Shown: piece after piece, positions 26,885 through 34,322 of the stretch
How positions within the stretch are numbered: the first letter of the stretch is position 1
Layout: the number at the start of each line of letters is the position of its first letter
NCBI RefSeq assembly: GCF_047160095.1
Contig: NZ_AP038785.1
Coordinates: forward strand, 1,736,001 to 1,800,000
DNA from: Rodentibacter abscessus
GTDB lineage: Bacteria > Pseudomonadota > Gammaproteobacteria > Enterobacterales > Pasteurellaceae
Length of the DNA: 64,000 nt
Reading direction: 5' to 3'
The notes under the pieces: model-generated
Told to the model about the DNA's origin: nothing
Seen by the model: the letters and a program-made list of their open reading frames with translations, nothing else
Databases searched by the model: none
Position numbers and translations under genes: made by a program

Positions 26885-26965
26885 TCTTGTCGGAGTGCCA
26901 TTGGCTGAGATCGCAAAGCGAGATCCGTTGAACCTGTAGGTTAATACCTGCGTAGGGAACAAGGT
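26885..26965 (+). promoter_or_regulatory. TPP riboswitch (THI box), copy 3, thiC leader
   Basis: Core elements GTGCC, GGCTGAGA, CCGTTGAACCTG and GCGTAGGGAACAAGG. Downstream, ACCGCTTGTTA (26987-26997) and TAACAAGCGGT (27002-27012) form a perfect stem made of two Apl-type uptake words. There is no T-run, so translational control of thiC is more likely than termination. Confidence 0.94.
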
Positions 26966-27056
26966 GTAAAACATCTCACAAATATTACCGCTTGTTAGGT
27001 TTAACAAGCGGTCGCTTCAGACAAGAAATTTACTTTTATCTCAAGGAGTGATTTCT

Positions 27057-28955
27057 ATGTCAAATTTACCGAACAATCCAAATCCAAGCCGCCGTGAAAA
27101 ACGCCGGTCGGCACAGCAATTTATCCACAGCCTTAAACCGCAACAATTTCCTAACTCAAAACGAATTTATTTGCAAGGCTCTCGTGCCGATATTCAAGTG
27201 CCAATGCGGGAAATTCACCTTAGCCCAACCTTAATCGGCGGCACAAAAGAAAATCCGCAATATGAACCCAACGAGCCAATTCCTGTTTACGACACCTCAG
27301 GCGTTTATGGTGATGAAAGCCAAACCATTGATGTTACACAAGGCATTAAAGCCCTTAGAGCCAACTGGATTGCCGAACGTGCTGATACCGAAACTCTCTC
27401 CCAAGCCAATTCCGCCTACACACAAGCCCGATCGAAAGATATTACCCTTGATGATCTACGAATGAAAACCACCCGCCCGATTTTGAAAGCTAAAGCAGGC
27501 AAGCGTGTAACCCAAATGTACTACGCCAAGCAAGGCATTATCACGCCAGAAATGGAATTTATCGCTATACGGGAGAATATGGGGCGGGAGCGGATTAAAA
27601 GTGCGGTGCTTTTACAGCAACATTTAGGCAACGGTTTTGGAGCGGTAATCCCCGATAAAATTACCCCTGAATTTGTCCGTCAAGAAGTGGCAGCAGGACG
27701 TGCGATTATTCCGTGCAATATCAACCACCCCGAAAGCGAACCAATGATTATCGGACGACATTTCCTCGTGAAAGTCAATGCCAATATCGGCAATTCAGCG
27801 GTAACCTCCTCGATTGAAGAAGAGGTAGAAAAACTCCTGTGGGCAACCCGTTGGGGAGCGGATACGGTAATGGATCTCTCCACAGGACGTAATATTCACG
27901 AAACCCGTGAATGGATTTTGCGTAACAGCCCCGTGCCAATTGGTACCGTTCCCCTTTATCAAGCCTTAGAAAAAGTCAATGGAGTAGCAGAAAATCTCTC
28001 GTGGGAAGTGTTTCGAGATACCCTGATTGAACAAGCGGAACAAGGGGTAGATTATTTCACTATTCACGCAGGCACACTCCTTCGCTATGTGCCGATGACC
28101 GCCAATCGCCTCACGGGTATTGTCTCTCGAGGAGGTTCGATTATGGCGAAATGGTGCTTGACCTATCATCAAGAAAATTTTCTCTACACCCATTTTCGTG
28201 AAATTTGTGAAATCTGTGCCGCTTATGATGTGGCATTATCCCTTGGCGATGGCTTACGCCCCGGTTCAATCCAAGATGCCAATGATGAAGCCCAATTTAG
28301 CGAACTTTACACCCTCGGCGAGCTCACCCAAATAGCGTGGGAATATGACGTGCAAGTGATGATCGAAGGGCCGGGACATATCCCAATGCAGATGATCAAA
28401 CGTAATATGGACGAAGAGCTTGAACATTGTGCCGAAGCTCCCTTCTATACACTCGGGCCACTCACCACCGATATTGCCCCCGGTTACGACCATTTTACCT
28501 CCGGTATTGGAGCGGCGATGATCGGCTGGTACGGCTGTGCAATGCTCTGCTATGTTACCCCGAAAGAGCATCTCGGCTTGCCCGACAAAGAAGACGTAAA
28601 ACAGGGCTTAATCACTTATAAAATCGCCGCCCACGCCGCCGATCTCGCCAAAGGACACCCTTCCGCCCAAATTCGGGATAACGCAATGTCCAAAGCCCGT
28701 TTTGAATTTCGTTGGGAAGATCAATTTAATCTTTCTCTCGACCCAGAAACAGCACGGGCTTACCACGACCAAACACTCCCACAGGAATCAGGCAAAGTCG
28801 CTCATTTCTGCTCAATGTGCGGCCCGAAATTCTGCTCAATGAAAATCACTCAAGATGTGCGGGATTACGCTAAAGAACTTGAACAAAAAGCAGGGCTAGA
28901 GCAAATGGCAGAAAAATTTACCCAATCGGGAGGGGAGATTTATCAGAAGGTGTAG
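27057..28955 (+). CDS. thiC: Phosphomethylpyrimidine synthase
   Basis: Radical-SAM enzyme that rearranges aminoimidazole ribotide to HMP-P, the pyrimidine half of thiamine. It has 632 residues from the ATG preceded by AAGGAG. The C-terminal cluster motif CSMCGPKFCSM (CX2CX4C) is intact. It is controlled by the TPP riboswitch in front and heads the operon thiC-thiDE-thiF-thiS. A copy of its last 200 bases lies at 21021-21224. Confidence 0.97.
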   Translation: MSNLPNNPNPSRREKRRSAQQFIHSLKPQQFPNSKRIYLQGSRADIQVPMREIHLSPTLIGGTKENPQYEPNEPIPVYDTSGVYGDESQTIDVTQGIKALRANWIAERADTETLSQANSAYTQARSKDITLDDLRMKTTRPILKAKAGKRVTQMYYAKQGIITPEMEFIAIRENMGRERIKSAVLLQQHLGNGFGAVIPDKITPEFVRQEVAAGRAIIPCNINHPESEPMIIGRHFLVKVNANIGNSAVTSSIEEEVEKLLWATRWGADTVMDLSTGRNIHETREWILRNSPVPIGTVPLYQALEKVNGVAENLSWEVFRDTLIEQAEQGVDYFTIHAGTLLRYVPMTANRLTGIVSRGGSIMAKWCLTYHQENFLYTHFREICEICAAYDVALSLGDGLRPGSIQDANDEAQFSELYTLGELTQIAWEYDVQVMIEGPGHIPMQMIKRNMDEELEHCAEAPFYTLGPLTTDIAPGYDHFTSGIGAAMIGWYGCAMLCYVTPKEHLGLPDKEDVKQGLITYKIAAHAADLAKGHPSAQIRDNAMSKARFEFRWEDQFNLSLDPETARAYHDQTLPQESGKVAHFCSMCGPKFCSMKITQDVRDYAKELEQKAGLEQMAEKFTQSGGEIYQKV

Positions 28956-28962
28956 ATCGCAA

Positions 28963-28985
28963 GGTGGGCAAAAAATTTGCCCACC
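28963..28985 (+). repeat. Palindrome between thiC and thiDE
   Basis: GGTGGGCAAA and TTTGCCCACC form a 10-bp stem with no T-run, followed at once by an exact Apl-type uptake word ACAAGCGGT (28986-28994). It may tune operon expression or stabilise the thiC message. Confidence 0.55.
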
Positions 28986-29034
28986 ACAAGCGGTCAGTTT
29001 CAATCAAACATTTGAAAAATAAACAGAAAAGAAT

Positions 29035-30528
29035 ATGAAGACCAAAATTTTATGGACAGTCGCAGGCTCGGACTCCTGTGCAGGGGCGGGATTACAGACG
29101 GATTTACACACCTTTCGAGATTTTGAGGTAATCGGCAATTCGATTGTAACAAGTGTTACCGCTCAACACCCAAAGGGCGTGCTATGCGTTACCCCTGTTG
29201 ATGATGATACTTTCCGCCAACAGTTTGAAGCCTTGCTAGTACAGGGCTACCCAGATGGCATTAAAATCGGCTTGCTGTGCAATGCTAATCAGGTACAGAT
29301 TTTGGCGAAATATATCGCTCAAATTCGGGCCAATTCCCCCAAACCGCTAGTGGTGGTTTATGACCCTGTGGCGGTCGCCAGTTCAGGGCAAACCCTTTCT
29401 GATAGCGTATCCTTACCGTTGGTTCAAGCCGTGCTGTATCCGCAAATTGATCTCATCACTCCTAATGGGACGGAGTTGGAATTACTCTCGGGGGTGTCGG
29501 TAGAAAACGAAAGTGCGGTCATTTCTGCCTGTAAAATCTTGCTCAAACAAGGCATAAAAGCGGTATTAGCAAAAGGCGGACATTTTATTTGGCAGGGTGA
29601 AATTGTGGTGGATTATTTGGTTACACCAAAAGAAACTTACCACTTCCGCCATTCTCGCCTTGAAAGTATCAATTCACACGGCACTGGCTGTACTTATGCG
29701 TCCGCTTGCTGTGCAATGCTCGCAAGGGGCTTTTCCCTTGAAGATGCAATCACGGTCGCTACTGCCTATTTACAGCAAGGGCTGGCAGAAAAAACAAGCC
29801 GTGGACAGACCGCACTTTGCTCGCTTAAACACTTAGGCTATCCTAACAGGCTGTCAATTTTCCCCGATACCGTACTTGCTTCAGCACCGCTCACCCCTTC
29901 TGAAAAAACTTTTGCTAAAACCGAGCTTAAACTAGGATTGTACCCTGTAGTCGATAGCCTAGAATGGATCGAGCGGTTGATTTCCGCTGGAGTGAAAACA
30001 ATGCAGTTACGTCTGAAAAATCTCACCGCTGAACAAGCCGAGCCCTTGATTATGCAAGCGGTCGAATTAGGCAAAAAATTTGCAGTTCGGTTATTTATCA
30101 ATGATTTTTGGCGGTTGGCGATTAAACATCAGGCATACGGTGTGCATTTGGGGCAGGAAGATTTAGCTACAGCAGATTTAAATGCCATCGCTAATGCAGG
30201 CTTACGGCTCGGCGTATCCACACACGGCTATTTTGAAATAATGCGAGTTTTACCGCTCCGCCCTTCTTATATCGCACTTGGACATATTTTCCCAACCCAA
30301 ACGAAGCAAATGCCAAGCCAACCACAAGGGCTTGCTAATCTGGCTCGATATGCGGAATTACTCAACGATACCCCCTTAGTGGCGATTGGAGGGATTAAAG
30401 CCGAGCATTTTAGCCCTATTCGAACCTTAGGCGTGGGGAGCATTGCGGTTGTTACCGCCATTACCCAAGCGGAAAATTGGCGAAATGCGGTAAATCATCT
30501 TCAAGGTTTAATGGAGCAAAAATGTTAA
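29035..30528 (+). CDS. thiED: Bifunctional HMP-P kinase / thiamine-phosphate synthase
   Basis: A fusion of 497 residues. The N-terminal ribokinase-like ThiD domain (about 1-255, AGSDSCAGAGLQTD and the anion-hole motif NSHGTGCTYA) phosphorylates HMP-P. The C-terminal ThiE TIM barrel (about 290-497, LGLYPVVD start, QLRLK, HLGQEDL) joins HMP-PP with thiazole phosphate. Such fusions occur in several bacteria. The linker is near residues 256-289. It overlaps thiF by seven bases. Confidence 0.95.
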   Translation: MKTKILWTVAGSDSCAGAGLQTDLHTFRDFEVIGNSIVTSVTAQHPKGVLCVTPVDDDTFRQQFEALLVQGYPDGIKIGLLCNANQVQILAKYIAQIRANSPKPLVVVYDPVAVASSGQTLSDSVSLPLVQAVLYPQIDLITPNGTELELLSGVSVENESAVISACKILLKQGIKAVLAKGGHFIWQGEIVVDYLVTPKETYHFRHSRLESINSHGTGCTYASACCAMLARGFSLEDAITVATAYLQQGLAEKTSRGQTALCSLKHLGYPNRLSIFPDTVLASAPLTPSEKTFAKTELKLGLYPVVDSLEWIERLISAGVKTMQLRLKNLTAEQAEPLIMQAVELGKKFAVRLFINDFWRLAIKHQAYGVHLGQEDLATADLNAIANAGLRLGVSTHGYFEIMRVLPLRPSYIALGHIFPTQTKQMPSQPQGLANLARYAELLNDTPLVAIGGIKAEHFSPIRTLGVGSIAVVTAITQAENWRNAVNHLQGLMEQKC

Positions 30529-31277
30529 ACGATCAGGATTTTTTGCGTTACAGCCGCCAAATGCTGCTCGAAGAATGTGGCGAATGTGGACAAGCAAAAC
30601 TCGCTCAAAGCACCGTATTGATCGTAGGACTAGGCGGACTCGGCTCGCCTATCGCCCGTTATTTGGCAGGATCCGGCGTAGGCAAATTATTACTTGCCGA
30701 TCACGATAAAGTTGAAATCAGCAATCTCGGGCGACAAATTTTATTTACTGTCGCAGACATCAACCAACCGAAAGCGACCGCTACGGCTAAACGCTTAACA
30801 GCGGTTAATCCAACGGTACAAGCGGTAAAAATTCCCGAAAAATTGACCACTTGTAACTTACCCAAATGGGTTGCTCAAGCCGATTTAGTTCTAGATTGCT
30901 CGGATAATATGCCAACGAGACATGCCGTTAATCAGGCTTGTGTACAAGCAAATAAACCGCTTATTTCGGCTTCCGCAGTAGGTTTCAACGGACAATTGCT
31001 CGGTATTTTACCACCTTACGATCAAGGCTGTTACGCTTGCTTATTCCCCGAAACGGAGATCCCTTCCCTAAACTGTAAAACCTCAGGTATTTTACCGCCT
31101 ATCGTCGGCATAATGGGCAGTATCCAAGCCTTAGAAGCCTTAAAATACTTAATCGGTTTGCCTATTTCTTGTGAGGGGATATTGAGATGTTTTGACGGAA
31201 AAACACTGGAATGGCAAACCTTTCGTTTACAAAAAAATACAAAGTGCCATATCTGCAATCTAAAAAAGGAAAAATAA
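30522..31277 (+). CDS. thiF: ThiS adenylyltransferase ThiF
   Basis: E1-like enzyme that adenylates the C-terminus of ThiS for sulfur loading. It has 251 residues from the ATG inside the end of thiED; a longer in-frame start exists but would sit deep in thiED. The nucleotide loop VGLGGLGSP is near residue 35, and the zinc cysteines are in CYAC and CHIC. The stop overlaps the thiS start (TAATG). Confidence 0.93.
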   Translation: MLNDQDFLRYSRQMLLEECGECGQAKLAQSTVLIVGLGGLGSPIARYLAGSGVGKLLLADHDKVEISNLGRQILFTVADINQPKATATAKRLTAVNPTVQAVKIPEKLTTCNLPKWVAQADLVLDCSDNMPTRHAVNQACVQANKPLISASAVGFNGQLLGILPPYDQGCYACLFPETEIPSLNCKTSGILPPIVGIMGSIQALEALKYLIGLPISCEGILRCFDGKTLEWQTFRLQKNTKCHICNLKKEK

Positions 31278-31477
31278 TGCAAATTCACTTAAATGAAAAA
31301 ACACTGGAAATTTCTACCGCACTTTCATTAGCCGATCTTATTAGCGAACATTACCCTAATCAAAACGGTTTGGCGGTAGCGGTGAATCAGCAAATTATCC
31401 CGAAAAACCAATGGGAGGATTATTTACTGCAAGCACAAGATAAATTGTCAGTATTTCGAGCAATTGCGGGGGGCTAA
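31277..31477 (+). CDS. thiS: Sulfur carrier protein ThiS
   Basis: A 66-residue ubiquitin-like carrier ending in the diagnostic Ala-Gly-Gly (AIAGG). It carries thiocarboxylate sulfur to ThiG. The start is the ATG overlapping the thiF stop, preceded by AAAAGGA. thiG would normally follow directly; here two unrelated genes intervene. Confidence 0.95.
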   Translation: MQIHLNEKTLEISTALSLADLISEHYPNQNGLAVAVNQQIIPKNQWEDYLLQAQDKLSVFRAIAGG

Positions 31478-31512
31478 ATTTGCGATCTAGATCGTAAAAT
31501 TAAACAAAATAC

Positions 31513-31541
31513 CTGTTTATAAAAACAGTGAAATGTATAAT
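31513..31541 (+). promoter_or_regulatory. LexA-box-like operator and promoter of the Bro-N/RhuM-Fic module
   Basis: CTGTTTATAAAAACAG (31513-31528) fits the LexA core CTGT-N8-ACAG exactly, with a TATAAT -10 element at 31536-31541. The box covers the -35 area, the usual SOS arrangement. A second palindrome, CGATCTAGATCG, lies just upstream at 31483-31494. LexA control is inferred from the motif alone. Confidence 0.6.
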
Positions 31542-31573
31542 ATTCCTGTTTTTATGGAAAAAGGAATCTGATA

Positions 31574-31990
31574 ATGCCGAATGAAATTAAACTTTTTGAA
31601 CAGAAGAATATCCGTTCCCACTGGGACGAAGAACAAGAAAAATGGTATTTTTCCATTGTAGATGTTATTTCAGTTTTAACAGAAAGCAGCGATCCCACCG
31701 CCTACTGGCGAAAGCTCAAACAACGCCTAAAAGCTGAAGGGAATGAAACCGTGACAAATTGTCACGGTTTGAAAATGTCTTCCAAAGACGGAAAAATGCG
31801 ATTAACTGACGTGGCAGATGTGGAGCAATTGTTGCGACTTATTCAGTCTATTCCTAGCCCAAAAGCTGAACCGTTTAAATTATGGCTGGCGGAAGTGACA
31901 CGCCAAGAACAGGAAAAACGCACAGGCAAACAAGTGGTGAGCAAAGATAACACCAAAGCCCTGCAAGCTCAAAAACGATTAAAGAAATAA
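31574..31990 (+). CDS. Bro-N domain protein, antirepressor-like, possibly internally deleted
   Basis: A 138-residue protein. Residues 1-110 are a Bro-N type domain (WYFSIVDVISVLTESSDPTAYW, then ADVEQLLRLIQSIPSPKAEPFKLWLAEV). The remainder, EKRTGKQVVSKDNTKAL, looks like the far C-terminal tail of longer (~280-residue) BRO proteins, so the middle may be missing. Bro-N proteins include phage antirepressors, and E. coli DinD, an SOS gene, is a distant relative. AAAGGA precedes the ATG. It lies between thiS and the RhuM-Fic gene. Confidence 0.7.
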   Translation: MPNEIKLFEQKNIRSHWDEEQEKWYFSIVDVISVLTESSDPTAYWRKLKQRLKAEGNETVTNCHGLKMSSKDGKMRLTDVADVEQLLRLIQSIPSPKAEPFKLWLAEVTRQEQEKRTGKQVVSKDNTKALQAQKRLKK

Positions 31991-32037
31991 AAGAGCGGTC
32001 AGATTTTGGGATATTTTGCAACTTAAGGAGAAATAAA

Positions 32038-33012
32038 ATGAATAATCAAATCCAGATTTATACCAGCCAAGATGGGCAAACTGAAGTTGAAGTGCGTTTT
32101 GAACAAGAAACCGTTTGGCTTTCACAAGCACAAATGGCGAGCTTATTTGGACGTGACCAGTCTGTCATTTCTCGTCATATTCGTAATGCTTTAGGCGAAG
32201 GAGAAATCACTGAAAAAAGCAATATGCAAAAAATGCATATTGCAAATTCTGATAAACCCGTTGTGTTTTATGATTTAGATAGCATTATTTCAATTGGCTA
32301 TCGGATTAAATCTCCACAAGGTGTAGCATTTCGTCGTTGGGCAACGGCTCGTTTGAAGGATTATCTTCTCAAAGGCTACGCAATCAACCAAAAACGATTA
32401 CAAGAAAAAGGCATTGAATTTCAGCAAGCGATCAATTTATTAAGCCAAACACTTTCAAACCAAGCCCTAGTCAATACCGAAGGTCAAGCTGTGATCAATG
32501 TCGTGCAGGACTACGCCCGCAGCTGGTCGTTGTTGCAAGCCTATGATGAGCAAAGTTTAAACGCCAATTTGCAGAAACAGACCGAAATGCGACCGCTTAT
32601 TTATGCTGATGTGTTGCAGGCGATTGCCCAATTAAAGCAAACCTTGATCGAAAAAGGCGAAGCGACCGAGCTTTTCGCTAATCCGCGTAATGACGGCTTA
32701 CAATCGGCAATTAACACCATTGAGGCAGGCTTCGGTGATGAACTGTTTTATCCGAATATTGCTGCCCGAGCCGCCCATTTACTCTATTTTGTGATAAAAA
32801 ATCACCCACTCACGGACGGTAACAAACGCACAGGATCATTTCTATTTTTGTGGTATTTACGAATCAACCAAGGACTACTCGCCAAACCTGTGGAACAACT
32901 GATTAACGATAACACGCTGGTAGCGTTGGCATTGTTAGTAGCGGAAAGTTTACCCGAACAAAAAGAGTTGATGATTAAATTGGTGGAGCATTTTATTTTA
33001 TTGAGAGCATAA
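32038..33012 (+). CDS. RhuM-Fic/Doc fusion protein
   Basis: A 324-residue protein. The N-terminal RhuM-type part (about 1-125) carries a DNA-binding-like segment LSQAQMASLFGRDQSVISRH. The C-terminal Fic/Doc domain has the motif HPLTDGNKRTG (His256 to Arg264), with Lys before Arg as in Doc, the phage P1 toxin that phosphorylates EF-Tu. Fic proteins otherwise AMPylate targets. AAGGAG precedes the ATG. It lies 47 bases after the Bro-N gene. A toxin or defence role is plausible, not shown. Confidence 0.85.
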   Translation: MNNQIQIYTSQDGQTEVEVRFEQETVWLSQAQMASLFGRDQSVISRHIRNALGEGEITEKSNMQKMHIANSDKPVVFYDLDSIISIGYRIKSPQGVAFRRWATARLKDYLLKGYAINQKRLQEKGIEFQQAINLLSQTLSNQALVNTEGQAVINVVQDYARSWSLLQAYDEQSLNANLQKQTEMRPLIYADVLQAIAQLKQTLIEKGEATELFANPRNDGLQSAINTIEAGFGDELFYPNIAARAAHLLYFVIKNHPLTDGNKRTGSFLFLWYLRINQGLLAKPVEQLINDNTLVALALLVAESLPEQKELMIKLVEHFILLRA

Positions 33013-33060
33013 AAGAGCGGTCAAATTTCGACTTAAATTTACAAACAAAAGGAAAAGATA

Positions 33061-33834
33061 ATGACAGATACACTAAAATTGGGCGATTTTGAATTTCACT
33101 CTAGACTTTTTACCGGTACAGGCAAATTTGCAAACGCTCGGCTTATGCAACAAAGCATTGCAAAATCAGGCTCACAGTTAGCAACAATGGCGATGAAACG
33201 AGTCAATCTTGCAACGCAAAATGATGATATTTTACAACCGCTTGTGGATATTGGCGTGAAATTGTTACCAAATACCTCAGGGGCGAAAACGGCTGAAGAA
33301 GCGGTATTTGCCGCTCAACTTGCACGAGAAGCCTTGCAAACCAACTGGATCAAGCTCGAAATTCACCCTGATGTGCGTTATTTGTTGCCTGATCCGATTG
33401 AAACCCTCAAGGCAGCGGAAATGTTAGTCAAACAAGGTTTTATCGTACTCCCTTACTGCTCTGCCGACCCTGTTTTATGCAAGCACTTAGAAGAAGTCGG
33501 CTGTGCTGCCGTAATGCCGTTAGGGTCGCCAATTGGCTCAAATAACGGCTTGAAAACTCGAGATTTTTTACGCATTATCATTGAGCAAGCTCGAGTGCCT
33601 GTAGTTGTGGACGCAGGTATCGGCAGCCCAAGCCACGCGACTGAAGCAATGGAAATGGGTGCGGACGCAGTGTTAGTGAATACCGCAATGGCAGTGGCAG
33701 GTGATCCGATTTTAGTGGCAGAAGCCTTTAAGCTCGCCGTTGAAGCAGGGCGAAAAGGCTATCTCGCCGGTTTAGGTAAACCGAGTAATCACGCTGTGGC
33801 AACAAGCCCATTGACCGAGTTCTTAGGTAATTGA
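33061..33834 (+). CDS. thiG: Thiazole synthase ThiG
   Basis: TIM-barrel enzyme that builds the thiazole from deoxyxylulose phosphate, dehydroglycine (from ThiH) and ThiS thiocarboxylate. It has 257 residues. LFTGTGKF, the conserved Lys-containing WIKLEIHPD, and VDAGIGSPSHA near residue 182 are family hallmarks. AAAGG lies upstream. It is separated from thiS by the Bro-N and RhuM-Fic genes, so its expression may depend on readthrough or on a promoter in that cargo. Confidence 0.96.
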   Translation: MTDTLKLGDFEFHSRLFTGTGKFANARLMQQSIAKSGSQLATMAMKRVNLATQNDDILQPLVDIGVKLLPNTSGAKTAEEAVFAAQLAREALQTNWIKLEIHPDVRYLLPDPIETLKAAEMLVKQGFIVLPYCSADPVLCKHLEEVGCAAVMPLGSPIGSNNGLKTRDFLRIIIEQARVPVVVDAGIGSPSHATEAMEMGADAVLVNTAMAVAGDPILVAEAFKLAVEAGRKGYLAGLGKPSNHAVATSPLTEFLGN

Positions 33835-34322
33835 CAGGATATAAGCGATCAATTTTTGTGAACTATTTGCAACAGCTTCATTAAATATGATCGCTTGTAC
33901 ACTTTATTTTCCTTACAACATTTTAGGATACGATACATAAACCTCTAACCGGCTCTCCCGAGTATTGACAAACTTTAGATTGAGATGATTTCACCTTATG
34001 ATAAACGCCCTTTCCCATGACAAAACTCTTGATAGACAAAAAATTGAAATAGGGTATTAGCGAACATACTCATTTAAAAAATCAATTTAACTACAAACTA
34101 AATTCTTCTATTTTCTCTCACAATTCAGCCCATTATCTCTCGATAAAGTTTCAATTTATTTTCCAAATAAAGCCGGTGTTCTGCTAATTTTTGCTGTTGC
34201 AATTGCAGTTTTTGTCGCAAAAGAAGTTTTTAATAATCAATGTGAAAATTGACCGCACTTTCAATTAAACCCTGCAACTCACAATTAAAAAGGTGGGAAA
34301 TGATCTGCCCACCTTGTTTTCA
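33835..34322. other. thiG-cpdB spacer with a decayed gene tail
   Basis: 488 bases without an intact gene. After thiG a long-loop stem AAGCGATCA/TGATCGCTT (33843-33851, 33888-33896) may end the operon. On the minus strand 34125-34232 reads as a coiled-coil-like tail (KLAEHRLYLENKLKLYREIMG, then stop), possibly a regulator remnant of MerR type. A USS lies near 34253, and a GGTGGG/CCCACC stem (34290-34315) follows cpdB. Confidence 0.5.
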
